Shown: positions 51,856-60,776 of the stretch, one piece after another | Layout: every line of letters starts with the position of its first letter | How positions within the stretch are numbered: position 1 is the first letter of the stretch | Assembly: GCF_016616885.1 (NCBI RefSeq) | Contig: NZ_CP067102.1 | Span: 3,810,501-3,874,500, forward strand | Direction of reading: 5' to 3' | Origin: Bradyrhizobium diazoefficiens | GTDB lineage: Bacteria; Pseudomonadota; Alphaproteobacteria; Rhizobiales; Xanthobacteraceae | DNA length: 64,000 bases | Program-made: the position numbers and the translations under genes | The notes under the pieces: model-generated | Told to the model about the DNA's origin: nothing | The model's input: the letters and a program-made list of their open reading frames with translations, nothing else | Database searches by the model: none

Positions 51856-54201
51856 TCACCATGCCTTGCCCTTCTTGCCTTTGTTCTTTCCCTTGCCCTT
51901 CTTCGGTTTGCCGGATTTCGGCTTCGGCGGCTTGCTTTTTCTCTCCGGACTACGTCCCGGATGAGCCTTGAGCGACGGGCGGCGTTGCGGACCAGCTTGT
52001 CTGCGGTCGCGCGGCGCGGTCTCGCTGGATGACGACAGCAGCTCAAAACGAAGAGCGCCTGCGATGGGGGCTGCTTCGATCAGGCGAACGTCAACGACGT
52101 CACCGAGCTGGTACATGGTGCGGCTGCGCGTGCCGACCAGCGCGTGGCGGCCCTCGTCATAGTTGAAATATTCCGCGCCGAGGGACCGGATCGGGATCAA
52201 TCCGTCGGCGCCAGTTTCAGCGAGTTTGACGAAGAGCCCGGCGCGCGTAACGCCGGAGACGCGACCCTGGAAACTCGCGCCGATGCGGTCGGCGAGGTGA
52301 TGCGCGATCAGGCGGTCGACGGTCTCGCGCTCCGCCTTCATCGCGCGCCGCTCCGTCAGCGAAATATGCGCGGCGACCTCGCCGAGGCTCTCCGGCGTCT
52401 CGCTGTCGGGCAGGGCACCCTCGCCGAGCCCGAGCGCGCGGACCAGCGCGCGATGCACGACGAGGTCGGCATAGCGGCGGATCGGCGAAGTGAAATGCGC
52501 GTAGCGGCGCAAATTCAGCCCGAAATGACCGTAATTCTCGGACGAATATTCGGCCTGCGCCTGGGCGCGCAGCACCACCTCGCTGACCAGCGGGAAATGG
52601 TCGTGGCCTTCGAGCTGCGCCAGCACGCGGTTGAACAGAGCGGGGCGCAGCGCGCCGCCTTTCGCGAAGGGGACGTCGAGCGTCTCCAGGAATTCCGCGA
52701 GCGCGTGGACTTTTTCCAGCGTCGGCTCGTCGTGCACGCGGTAGATCAGCGGGAGCGACTTCTTCTCCAGCATCTCGGCTGCCGCGACGTTGGCGAGGAT
52801 CATGAACTCCTCGATCAGCTTGTGCGCGTCGAGACGCTCAGGCACGACGACACGATCAACCGTGCCGTCGCTCTTCAGGAGGATCTTGCGCTCGGGCAGA
52901 TCGAGATTGAGCGGATCGCGCTCGTCGCGCGCGCGCTTGACGCAGGCATAAGCGGCATAGAGCGGCTTCAGGATCGGATCGAGCAGGGGGCCGGTGGTGT
53001 CGTCCGGCCGCCCGTCGATCGCGGCCTGCGCCTGCGCGTAGTTCAGCTTCGCCGCCGAGCGCATCAGGATGCGATGGAATGAGTGCGAACGCTTGCGTCC
53101 GTCCGGGGCAATGATCATTCGCACCGCGAGCGCGCCGCGCGGCTCGCCCGGCACCAGCGAGCAGAGATTGTTGGAGATCCGCTCGGGCAGCATCGGCACG
53201 ACGCGGTCGGGGAAATAGACCGAGTTGCCGCGGTCGAGCGCGTCACGGTCGAGCGCGGTGCCCGGACGGACGTAGAAGCTCACGTCGGCGATGGCGACGT
53301 CGACGATGAAGCCGCCCTTGTTGTTCGGATCGGGATCGGCTTGCGCATGCACCGCATCGTCGTGATCCTTGGCGTCCGGTGGATCGATGGTGACGAGCGG
53401 GACGTCGCGCCAGTCCTCTCGCCCTTTCAGGTTGGCGGGCTCCGCCGCTTCTGCTTCGCGCTCGGCGGGGGAAGAGAATTGCAGCGGGATGTCGTGGGCG
53501 TAGATCGCGATCAGGCTGATCGCCTTCTCCGACTTGACCGAACCGAGCTTCTCTTTCACCCGGCCTGACGCCAGACCAAAGCTGCGCGTGCGGACGATGT
53601 CGACGCTGACGAGGTCGCCGTCCTGCGCGCCGTTCGTGTCAGCCGCGGCGATGTTAAGCTCGCGGTCGGCGGACTTCTTGTCGACGGGAACGAGCCGTCC
53701 ACCGCCTTCCGGCAGGCTGCGGAACACGCCGAGGATGCGGCTCTTGGCCCTGTCGAAGACCTTGATGATGTGGCCGCGATAGGCCGGGCCTTCGATCTCG
53801 TTGCTCGGCTCGACGCGCAGCAGCACGCGATCGCGGACGCCGGCAACAGTACCCGGCTTCGGCCGGCGCGGCATCTGGATGCGGATTTTCGGGGGCTCGC
53901 CGCCTTCGACCTCGTCCCATTCGGTTGGAGAAGCGATCAATTCGCCATCGGAGTCGCGGCCGGTGATGTCGGCGACCAGCGTCGGCGGCAGGCTGTCCGG
54001 CTCTGAGACCGTATGGCGCTTTTTCTTGATGGTGCCGTCGTCGGCGAGCTCGCGCAGCAGGCGCTTGAGCTCGATGCGATCGGCGTTCTTCAGGCCGAAC
54101 TCGCGCGCGATGTCGCGGGTCCCGACCTTTCCTGGATGTGCCTTGATGAAGGCGACGATGGCGCTCCTGTCGGGAAAGCCATGGTCATTCTTGCGTTTCA
54201 C
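51856..54201 (-). CDS. rnr: Ribonuclease R
   Basis: The 781-residue 3'-5' exoribonuclease degrades structured RNA. N-terminal winged-helix and cold-shock-like domains (about 1-230) are followed by the RNB catalytic domain (about 260-590), with TIDPPDAKDHDDAVHA holding the metal-binding aspartates and FTSPIRRYADLVVHRAL near its end. An S1 domain (about 635-720, FQGRVSGVTRAGLFVKL) is next. A highly basic Lys/Gly/Pro tail (from about 740) closes the protein and helps unwinding. topA lies eight bases upstream on the same strand. Confidence 0.95.
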   Translation of the reverse strand: MKRKNDHGFPDRSAIVAFIKAHPGKVGTRDIAREFGLKNADRIELKRLLRELADDGTIKKKRHTVSEPDSLPPTLVADITGRDSDGELIASPTEWDEVEGGEPPKIRIQMPRRPKPGTVAGVRDRVLLRVEPSNEIEGPAYRGHIIKVFDRAKSRILGVFRSLPEGGGRLVPVDKKSADRELNIAAADTNGAQDGDLVSVDIVRTRSFGLASGRVKEKLGSVKSEKAISLIAIYAHDIPLQFSSPAEREAEAAEPANLKGREDWRDVPLVTIDPPDAKDHDDAVHAQADPDPNNKGGFIVDVAIADVSFYVRPGTALDRDALDRGNSVYFPDRVVPMLPERISNNLCSLVPGEPRGALAVRMIIAPDGRKRSHSFHRILMRSAAKLNYAQAQAAIDGRPDDTTGPLLDPILKPLYAAYACVKRARDERDPLNLDLPERKILLKSDGTVDRVVVPERLDAHKLIEEFMILANVAAAEMLEKKSLPLIYRVHDEPTLEKVHALAEFLETLDVPFAKGGALRPALFNRVLAQLEGHDHFPLVSEVVLRAQAQAEYSSENYGHFGLNLRRYAHFTSPIRRYADLVVHRALVRALGLGEGALPDSETPESLGEVAAHISLTERRAMKAERETVDRLIAHHLADRIGASFQGRVSGVTRAGLFVKLAETGADGLIPIRSLGAEYFNYDEGRHALVGTRSRTMYQLGDVVDVRLIEAAPIAGALRFELLSSSSETAPRDRRQAGPQRRPSLKAHPGRSPERKSKPPKPKSGKPKKGKGKNKGKKGKAW

Positions 54202-54209
54202 TTAACCTC

Positions 54210-56948
54210 TTAAGTCGTGCCGGCACTTTTCTTGGCCGGAGCTTTGGCGGCGGACGCCTTGGTCGGCGACGTCTTGGCGGTCGACGACACGGCTGCGCGC
54301 GCCTTGCTGGTGGATTCGGATTTGGGCTTGGCCGCCTTCTTCGCGGCCGGTTTTTTCGTCTTTGGCACGGCCTCGTCGCCGGCCTTCACGGCAGCTTTCT
54401 TGGCCTTGGCCGGCTTCGCCGCCTTCTTCGGCTTCTTGCCACCGCCCTTGGCAGCGCGCTCGTCGATCAGCGCGATCGCCTGCGGCAGCGTGATGGCGTC
54501 TTTCTCGATGTCGCTCGGGATCGTCGCGTTGACGCCGCCAGCCGTGACATAGGCGCCGTAGCGGCCGCCCTTCACGGTGACGGTGCCGAGCGTCGGATGA
54601 TCGCCGATCGCCTTGCCGGGGTCGGCGCCGAAGCGCCGGCTCGGGCCCTTCGCAACCTTCTCGGCAATCAGCGTCACCGCGCGATTGAGGCCGATGTCGA
54701 AGACCTCGTCGCCGGCCTCCAGGCTGGCATAGGTCTTCTCGTGCTTCACGAACGGCCCGAAGCGGCCGAGGCCCGCGGTGATCGGCTCACCGGTCTCCGG
54801 ATGCTTGCCGATCTCGCGCGGCAGCGACAACAGTTTCAGCGCAAGCTCGAGCTCGACATCGCTCGGAGAGGTGCCCTTGGGAATCCCTGCGCGCTTCGGC
54901 TTCTCGCCTTCCTCATAATCCTTCTGCTCGCCGAGCTGGATATAGGGCCCGAAGCGGCCGGCCTTGACCCAGACATCGCGACCCGTATCAGGGTCCTGGC
55001 CGAGCGAACGGTCGGCGGTGGTCTCGCTGTCGGCGGCGAGCTGACGGGTGTAGCGGCACTCCGGATAGTTCGAGCAGCCGACGAAGGCGCCGAACTTGCC
55101 GGCCTTCAGATTGAGCCGGCCATTGCCGCAGCTCGGACACTGCCTGATGTCGCCGCCATCGGCGCGGGGCGGATAAATGTGCTGCCCCAGCATCTCGTCG
55201 AGCACGTCGAGCACCTGGGCGACACGCAGATCCTTGATCTCATCGACGGCGCCGATGAAGCCGGTCCAGAAATCCTTCAGCACCTGCTGCCAGGAGATCT
55301 CGTTGTTGGAGATGCGGTCAAGCTGCTCTTCGAGATTGGCGGTGAAGTCGTACTCGACGTAGCGGTTGAAGAAGCTCTCCAGGAACGCGACCACGACGCG
55401 GCCCTTGTCCTCGCCGTGCAGGCGCTTCTTCTCCAGCTTGACGTAGCCGCGGTCCTTCAACACCTGGAGGATCGAGGCATAGGTCGAGGGCCGGCCGATG
55501 CCGAGCTCTTCCATGCGCTTGACCAGCGAGGCCTCCGAGAAGCGCGGCGGCGGCTCGGTGAAATGCTGGGTGACGGCGAGCGACTTCCGCTTCAGTGCGT
55601 CGTTCGGGCTCATCGCGGGCAGGCGGCGGGAATCGTCGTCCTCCTCGTCGTCGCGGCCTTCCTGGTAAAGCGCGAGGAAGCCGTCGAACTTGACGACCTG
55701 GCCGGTCGCGCGCAGCTCCAGCGTGCGGGCACCTGCCTTCGCCGTGATGTCGACGGTGGTGCGCTCGAGCTCGGCCGATTCCATCTGGCTCGCGATGGTG
55801 CGCTTCCAGATCAGCTCATAGAGCCGCGCCTGGTCGGCATCGAGCTTGCGGCTCATGCTGTCGGGACGGCGGGACATGTCGGTCGGGCGGATCGCTTCGT
55901 GCGCTTCCTGGGCGTTCTTGGCCTTGGCCTGGTACTGGCGCGGGGCGTCCGGCACATAGGCGTTGCCGTAGTCCTCGCCGATCACCTTGCGCGCCTGCGT
56001 GATCGCGGACGGATCGATCTGCACGCCGTCGGTACGCATATAAGTAATGAGTCCGGTGGTCTCGCCGCCGATGTCGATGCCTTCATAAAGGCGCTGCGCG
56101 ATCCGCATCGTATGCGCCGGCGCAAAACCGTATTTGCGGCTGGCTTCCTGCTGCAAGGTCGAGGTGGTGAAGGGCGCCTGCGGATTGCGGCGCGCGGGCT
56201 TTGCGTCGACCGCGGTCACGGCATAGGCAGCCGTTTCCAGCGCCTTCTTGAAGTCTTCGGCTTCCGCGCCGGTGCCGATGTCGAGGCGCTGGATCTTCTT
56301 GCCGTCGGCGCCGACAAGGCGCGCCTCGAAGGCATCGCCGCGCGGCGTCAGCAATGTCGCGATCAGCGACCAATATTCGCGGGCGACGAATTTCTCGATC
56401 TCGAGCTCGCGGTCGCAGACGAGCCGCAGCGCCACCGACTGCACGCGGCCGGCCGAGCGGGCGCCCGGCAGCTTGCGCCACAGCACGGGGGAGAGGGTGA
56501 AGCCGACCAGATAGTCGAGCGCGCGGCGGGCCATATAGGCATCGACCAGCGCGCCGTCGATCTGGCGCGGATGCTTCATCGCGTCCGTGACGGCCTGCTT
56601 GGTGATGGCGTTGAACACGACGCGCTCGATCTTCTGATCCTTCAGCGCCCGCTTCTCTTTCAACACCTCCAGCACGTGCCAGGAAATGGCTTCGCCCTCG
56701 CGATCAGGGTCGGTTGCCAGAATCAGGCGGTCAGCACCCTTCAGGGACTTGGCAATGTCGTTGAGCCGGCCGGCCGCCTTGGGATCGATCTCCCAGATCA
56801 TCTTGAAATTGGCGTCGGGATCGACGGAACCGTTCTTCGCCGGCAAGTCCCGGACATGGCCGAACGAGGCCAGAACCTCATAGGACGAGCCCAAATACTT
56901 GTTGATCGTCTTGGCTTTCGCCGGCGACTCCACAATGACGATATTCAT
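54210..56948 (-). CDS. topA: DNA topoisomerase I
   Basis: The 912-residue type IA topoisomerase relaxes negative supercoils. The Toprim domain carries IVESPAKAKTINKYLG and DPDREGEAISWH (about 80-91). The catalytic Tyr303 is in GLITYMRTDG. A four-Cys zinc element is visible as CPSCGNGRLNLKAG and CSNYPECRY (about 600-640). Further beta-rich repeats follow, and then a Lys/Ala-rich tail (from about 825). In relatives topA usually follows dprA closely. Here 5.2 kb of other DNA separates them. Confidence 0.97.
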   Translation of the reverse strand: MNIVIVESPAKAKTINKYLGSSYEVLASFGHVRDLPAKNGSVDPDANFKMIWEIDPKAAGRLNDIAKSLKGADRLILATDPDREGEAISWHVLEVLKEKRALKDQKIERVVFNAITKQAVTDAMKHPRQIDGALVDAYMARRALDYLVGFTLSPVLWRKLPGARSAGRVQSVALRLVCDRELEIEKFVAREYWSLIATLLTPRGDAFEARLVGADGKKIQRLDIGTGAEAEDFKKALETAAYAVTAVDAKPARRNPQAPFTTSTLQQEASRKYGFAPAHTMRIAQRLYEGIDIGGETTGLITYMRTDGVQIDPSAITQARKVIGEDYGNAYVPDAPRQYQAKAKNAQEAHEAIRPTDMSRRPDSMSRKLDADQARLYELIWKRTIASQMESAELERTTVDITAKAGARTLELRATGQVVKFDGFLALYQEGRDDEEDDDSRRLPAMSPNDALKRKSLAVTQHFTEPPPRFSEASLVKRMEELGIGRPSTYASILQVLKDRGYVKLEKKRLHGEDKGRVVVAFLESFFNRYVEYDFTANLEEQLDRISNNEISWQQVLKDFWTGFIGAVDEIKDLRVAQVLDVLDEMLGQHIYPPRADGGDIRQCPSCGNGRLNLKAGKFGAFVGCSNYPECRYTRQLAADSETTADRSLGQDPDTGRDVWVKAGRFGPYIQLGEQKDYEEGEKPKRAGIPKGTSPSDVELELALKLLSLPREIGKHPETGEPITAGLGRFGPFVKHEKTYASLEAGDEVFDIGLNRAVTLIAEKVAKGPSRRFGADPGKAIGDHPTLGTVTVKGGRYGAYVTAGGVNATIPSDIEKDAITLPQAIALIDERAAKGGGKKPKKAAKPAKAKKAAVKAGDEAVPKTKKPAAKKAAKPKSESTSKARAAVSSTAKTSPTKASAAKAPAKKSAGTT

Positions 56949-57165
56949 GTAGTTCCAGTAACTTACGGGGAAATTCTAGGCCTGAGTCGACAAGATTCGG
57001 TTCGGCCGTTTCGTCCCGAACATGGGTGGTGAGGCCTCCGCTGTCAAATCGAAGGGTGTTGAAAGCCTGCGAGATGGGAAAAGTTTCATATCGAGAAAGT
57101 TGCGAAATACCACCTTGGAGTTGTGGCCGATGTCGGCGTAATGTTCCCGCGGGGCATGGATTCGG

Positions 57166-57414
57166 GTGGGGCTGGTGGCAAGGCCGGGTAAGAAACGGGC
57201 GCGCGCCGCAAGAGGCGCGCGGGGAGGCTCGCGCAACGAGGAACCGGGGGAGGGCGGCGTCGATGAAGCCGTGGCCTTCATCGCCGAGCAGGTGGGCGCA
57301 TTGCGCAAGCTCGCCGAGCGCCACAAGCTCGACGTGCTGCATTATCTCTTGGGCATGACCAAGCTAGAGGCTGACGAGCACCTTCGGCTGCGGAGCAAGC
57401 GTAAGCTGTCGTGA
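57166..57414 (+). CDS. Small hypothetical protein
   Basis: The product is 82 residues from a GTG start. The first third is Arg/Gly-rich and basic. The remainder, DEAVAFIAEQVGALRKLAER and LLGMTKLEADEHLRLRSK, reads as two amphipathic helices of the kind seen in short DNA- or protein-binding helical proteins. The GTG lacks a strong ribosome binding site, and the basic N-terminus could be out of frame with the true start. Coherent helix content and G+C-rich third positions make it likely to be real. Function unknown. Confidence 0.6.
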   Translation: MGLVARPGKKRARAARGARGGSRNEEPGEGGVDEAVAFIAEQVGALRKLAERHKLDVLHYLLGMTKLEADEHLRLRSKRKLS

Positions 57415-57419
57415 GGGAT

Positions 57420-57550
57420 CCGTCATCCTGAGGCGCGAGTGGCACGATGCGAAGCATCACGCAGGGAGCCTCGAAGGATGAACGGCCGCGATGCAGCCGG
57501 GCCGTCGCCCTTCGAGGCTCGCCGAAGAGGCGAGCACCTCAGGGTGACGG
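57420..57550 (-). repeat. Palindromic interspersed repeat, family A, copy 2 (inverted)
   Basis: Read on the reverse strand this copy begins CCGTCACCCTGAGGTGC and ends CCTCAGGATGACGG, with GCCTCGAAGGGCGACGG and TTCATCCTTCGAGGCTCC in the same order as at 1367-1515. It lies 42 bases left of the IS110-family element. Confidence 0.85.
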
Positions 57551-57689
57551 TGCTAGATTTGAGCGCGCTGCTTCAACGATCGTCATTGCGAGTTGGGACC
57601 AGCATTGAGGGGCTGACGCGCGCTGGATGAAACTTTTCGGGGGTGGAGAGAGGCGGTAGATTGGGGCGCCGTCGGCAAAGAGGTCGATT

Positions 57690-57840
57690 ACTCTCTGGTG
57701 CGTGAGAGCCCGGTTGCGAGTTGGACCCGGGTTGCCTGGATGACCCACACTGGCGCGGAGGGGCAACATGGCCCTGGAGCACGCTTCCTAGCATTCTTTT
57801 CTGACAGGCGCCTATGCCGCCGGCGCGAACTGTTGAGGAG
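57690..57840 (+). ncRNA. Candidate bridge RNA of the IS110-family element
   Basis: Bounds are approximate. CCCGG (57709-57713) and CCGGG (57727-57731) form a stem whose loop displays TTGCGAG (57714-57720), identical to the left target flank including the AG core. Further 3', CTTCCTAG (57784-57791) is identical to the element's right end including the AG core (59139-59146). It lies between GGCGC (57752) and GCGCC (57808), which can pair. Target-guide first and donor-guide second is the order in the IS621 bridge RNA. I found no convincing right-hand guides. Confidence 0.55.
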
Positions 57841-57846
57841 AGCAGC

Positions 57847-59118
57847 ATGGATATTCTGTACGAGCGGGTGGCTGGCCTGGATGTGCACAAGGACACGGTC
57901 GTGGCCTGTGTGCGGATCATGGTCGACGGCAAGGCGCAGCGGGAGTGCCGGACCTTTGCAGCCGCGACTGAACAGCTTGGGGAGCTGCGAAGGTGGCTGG
58001 AAGAAAGCCGGTGCACGCATGTGGCGATGGAGGCGACGGGCGTCTACTGGATGCCAGTGTTCCGAATCCTGGGCGAAGGCGCCTTTGAACTGATCGTCGC
58101 CAATGCCGCGCACATCAAGAATGTGCCGGGACGCAAGACCGACATGAACGATGCGATGTGGATCGCCGATCTGTTGGCCTGCGGGCTGATCAAGGGCAGC
58201 TTCATTCCGGAGGAGGAGGTTCAGGAGTTGCGCGCGCTGACGCGGACGCGCAAGCAGCTGGTTCGCGAGCAGACGCGGCACGTGCAGCGGATCGAGAAGA
58301 CGCTGGCAGAAGCCAACATCAAGCTTGGCTCAGTGATCTCCGACATCATGGGCGCGAGCGGCCGGCGGATCATCCAGGCGATGATTGAGGGCGTGCGGCA
58401 GCCCAACAAGCTGGCCGAGCTAGCCGGCAAGCAGATCAAGGCCTCGCCGAAGGAGCTCTACGACGCGTTGCACGGGCGGCTGACGGATCACCACCGCTTT
58501 CTGCTCGCGCTTCATCTGCAGCAGCGGGATGGCCTGGATGAGACGATTCGCAAGCTTGATGTCGAAATCGCTCAGCGGATCGAGTGCATGGAAGCGGAGG
58601 TCAACGGTGGCAAGATCCCCTTTCGCCACTTGATCGGATTGTTGACCACCATTCCCGGGGTCAGCGCGGTGGCGGCGCCGGCCATTCTGTCCGAGATCGG
58701 CGCCGACATGAGCCGCTTCCAGACCGCTGGCCATCTCGTCGCCTGGACCGGACTGTGTCCCGGACAGAACGAGAGCGCCGGCAAGCGCAAGTCCTCGCGC
58801 CTGCGCAAGGGCGCGCCGTGGCTCAAGACGATGCTCATTCAATGTGCCTGGGCTGCCAAGCGCACAAAGAACAGCTACTACCGGGCGCAGTTCTTCCGCT
58901 TGCAGGCCAAGCGCGGGCCGCAAAAGGCTATCTGCGCCGTCGCTGCCTCGATCCTCACCGCAATCTACCACATCCTCAAAGACGGCACGGAGCACCGCGA
59001 CCTCGGCGCTGCTTACTTCGACCGCCGGCCCACGGAGGTCCAAGCAAGCCGCCTCGTCGCGCGCCTCAAAAAGCTGGGCTTCACCGTCCAACTCCAGCCC
59101 ATCGCGGAGGCCGCCTGA
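57847..59118 (+). CDS. IS110-family transposase (DEDD recombinase)
   Basis: The 423-residue protein has the RuvC-like DEDD acids at Asp12 (AGLDVHKD), Glu62 (MEATGVYW), Asp99 and Asp102 (RKTDMNDAMWIADLL). A coiled-coil middle region follows. The C-terminal Transposase_20 domain has LLTTIPGVSAVAAPAILSEI, LVAWTGLCPGQNESAGKRKS and APWLKTMLIQCAWAA, which should hold the catalytic serine. The frame is intact, so the element may be active. GAGGAGAGCAGC precedes the ATG. It should cut at the AG core under RNA guidance, if it works like IS621. Confidence 0.96.
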   Translation: MDILYERVAGLDVHKDTVVACVRIMVDGKAQRECRTFAAATEQLGELRRWLEESRCTHVAMEATGVYWMPVFRILGEGAFELIVANAAHIKNVPGRKTDMNDAMWIADLLACGLIKGSFIPEEEVQELRALTRTRKQLVREQTRHVQRIEKTLAEANIKLGSVISDIMGASGRRIIQAMIEGVRQPNKLAELAGKQIKASPKELYDALHGRLTDHHRFLLALHLQQRDGLDETIRKLDVEIAQRIECMEAEVNGGKIPFRHLIGLLTTIPGVSAVAAPAILSEIGADMSRFQTAGHLVAWTGLCPGQNESAGKRKSSRLRKGAPWLKTMLIQCAWAAKRTKNSYYRAQFFRLQAKRGPQKAICAVAASILTAIYHILKDGTEHRDLGAAYFDRRPTEVQASRLVARLKKLGFTVQLQPIAEAA

Positions 59119-59236
59119 CGCTAAACCATCAGCCGTTTCTTCCTAGCGGAGCGAAGCAATCCAGAATCCCTCCGCGGTGAGACTCTGGATTGCTTCGTTC
59201 CGCTCGCAATGACAGTGCGGCGACAGTTTCGTCCTA

Positions 59237-59704
59237 TCAAGCCGATCGCCGCCGCGGCGCTGGCCGGGGCTTCAGCGTGATATCGGCCAGACTGAGCAAC
59301 CGTCCATCCTCGGCGTGCAGCTCGAGCTTCTTTACCGGGCGGCCTTTCGCGAGATCGACCATGATGGTGTCGATCTCCTCGGGCGTGTCGTCGAACTCCT
59401 CGCTCCATTGCCGCAGCGCGACCAGGATTGGGAAGAGGCCGCGTCCTTTCGGCGTCAGCACATATTCCTGGTAGGCGCTGCCGTCGGAGGCGGGGACCAT
59501 CGCCAGAATGCCGTGGTCGAGCATCGATCGCAGCCGGGCCGACAAAATGTTCTTAGCCATCCCGAGCTTGCTCTGAAACTCGCCGAAGCGGCAAAGGCCG
59601 AGCATCGCTTCGCGGATGATCAGGAGTGTCCACCAGTCGCCGATCGCCTCCAGCGACCGCGCGACCGGGCAACCGTCGCCCTCAAAACTCGTTCGTTTCA
59701 CCAT
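59237..59704 (-). CDS. HxlR family transcriptional regulator (divergent from SDR)
   Basis: The 155-residue winged-helix regulator begins MVKRTSFEGDGCPVARSLEA. DWWTLLIIREAMLGLCRFGEFQSKLGMAKNILSARLRSM is the HxlR helix-turn-helix with the Cys near the N-terminus that often senses electrophiles or redox state. YVLTPKGRGLFPILVAL is the wing. It is divergent from an SDR oxidoreductase, with an inverted repeat between them. The longer frame (to 59740) crosses that operator and is rejected. Confidence 0.9.
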   Translation of the reverse strand: MVKRTSFEGDGCPVARSLEAIGDWWTLLIIREAMLGLCRFGEFQSKLGMAKNILSARLRSMLDHGILAMVPASDGSAYQEYVLTPKGRGLFPILVALRQWSEEFDDTPEEIDTIMVDLAKGRPVKKLELHAEDGRLLSLADITLKPRPAPRRRSA

Positions 59705-59755
59705 TGTCCTGGTCCTGTCGTGTTCGCCCGATCCTGGCACCGATCACGCCCTTGT

Positions 59756-59814
59756 GTGGTTGCATTATAAAACCAACTGCCCTAAATGGCAACTGAGTTT
59801 CATTATGCAACCAC
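59756..59814. promoter_or_regulatory. Inverted repeat in the HxlR/SDR divergent promoter
   Basis: GTGGTTGCAT (59756-59765) and ATGCAACCAC (59805-59814) are perfect ten-base arms whose flanks (TATAA, TTCATT) are AT-rich. A smaller TGCC/GGCA pair lies near the centre. The arms lie 39 bases apart on the same region as the SDR ribosome binding site (CTGGAGG at 59814) and close to the HxlR start, so a dimer pair could repress both genes. Confidence 0.6.
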
Positions 59815-59825
59815 TGGAGGCGAGC

Positions 59826-60599
59826 ATGAGGTTGAAGAACAAGACGGCACTGATTACCGGCGGCAACAGCGGCATTGGACTGGCGACGGCCAAGGTATTC
59901 GTGGCCGAGGGCGCCAAGGTGATCGTCACCGGGCGCAACAAGGAGACGCTGGAGGCCGCCGCGAAGGAGCTCGGTCCGAACGCACTCGCGCTTGCTGCCG
60001 ACGCCACGGAGATCGCCGCGACCGAGGCTGCGATCAAGCAGGGCGCCGAAAAGTTCGGCAAGCTCGACATCGTGTTTGCCAATGCCGGCATTCCCGGCAG
60101 CACGCCGCTCGGGTCGGCGACGCTCGAGACCTTCGAGAAGGTGATCAGCACCAATCTCACCGGCGTGTTCTTCACGGTTCAATCTGCGCTGCCTTATCTC
60201 AACGACAACGCCTCGATCATCCTCAACGGCTCGGTGATCTCCGTGCTCGGCATTCCCGGTTACTCGGCCTATGGCGCGGCGAAGGCCGGCGTGCGCGCGA
60301 TGGCGCGGATCATGGCCTCGGAACTGTCGCCGCGCGGCATTCGCGTCAACGTGGTCGCGCCGGGTGCGATCCGCACGCCGATCTGGGGCGCGGCGATCGC
60401 AACACCGGAGGCGGAGAAGGCGTTCGAGAAGCGCATCGGGCTGTCGACGCCGCTCGGGCGCATTGGTGAACCAGATCACATCTCGAAGACGGTGCTGTTC
60501 CTTGCGTCGGACGATGCCGCGCACATCCAGGGCCAGGAGATCTTCGTCGATGGCGGCGCAGTGGCCTCGCCGAGCGGCGCGCCGATCTATCGCGGTTGA
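59826..60599 (+). CDS. SDR family oxidoreductase
   Basis: The 257-residue classical short-chain dehydrogenase has cofactor loop TGGNSGIGLA (residues 11-20), NAG motif in FANAGIPG, catalytic Ser in LNGSVIS and YxxxK in GYSAYGAAKAG near residues 150-160. The Arg in VTGRNKE suggests NADPH. The product of this type reduces a ketone or oxidises an alcohol. The substrate is unknown, but HxlR control suggests a role in quinone or reactive-carbonyl stress. GGAGG lies six bases before the ATG at 59826. Confidence 0.92.
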   Translation: MRLKNKTALITGGNSGIGLATAKVFVAEGAKVIVTGRNKETLEAAAKELGPNALALAADATEIAATEAAIKQGAEKFGKLDIVFANAGIPGSTPLGSATLETFEKVISTNLTGVFFTVQSALPYLNDNASIILNGSVISVLGIPGYSAYGAAKAGVRAMARIMASELSPRGIRVNVVAPGAIRTPIWGAAIATPEAEKAFEKRIGLSTPLGRIGEPDHISKTVLFLASDDAAHIQGQEIFVDGGAVASPSGAPIYRG

Positions 60600-60776
60600 T
60601 CGAATCACGCCCAAATTGAATCCATCCGGTGCGGCACGCAAGTTGCGCCGGATGGTTCCATCGTCTTGCGAGGCGTATTTTCTGAACCTTTGCGTGAAGC
60701 ATTGAACCTTCGCTGGCGCTGCAAAGACACTCTTACGCGTAGGGGGTCATAAGACTCATTTTTAAGGGAGCCCGTG

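Larger units (their letters stand above)
57593..59146 (+). mobile_element. IS110-family insertion sequence, complete, 1554 bp
   Basis: The element spans one DEDD transposase gene, a 254-base 5' non-coding end and a 28-base 3' end. Its borders are set by reconstructing the interrupted family B hairpin. The dinucleotide AG is present at both edges (57591-57592 and 59145-59146), consistent with a two-base core as in IS621, so the ends are ambiguous only by that dinucleotide. There are no terminal inverted repeats, as usual for IS110. A long 5' end with a short 3' end marks the IS110 subgroup and not IS1111. Confidence 0.93.
57582..59213. repeat. Palindromic interspersed repeat, family B, interrupted by an insertion
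   Basis: Bases 57582-57592 (GTCATTGCGAG) joined to 59147-59165 (CGGAGCGAAGCAATCCAGA) make a 30-base arm that pairs with 59184-59213, with one mismatch. The intact relative lies at 29198-29282. The intervening 1554 bases are the IS110-family element. Confidence 0.9.

Noticed and set aside
54597..57032. An 811-residue open frame on the plus strand over topA
   Set aside because: It is antisense to an unmistakable topoisomerase I and has low-complexity shadow composition.
57828..57831. AACT as a right donor guide in the candidate bridge RNA
   Set aside because: It is complementary to AGTT at the left end, but a four-base match is expected by chance.
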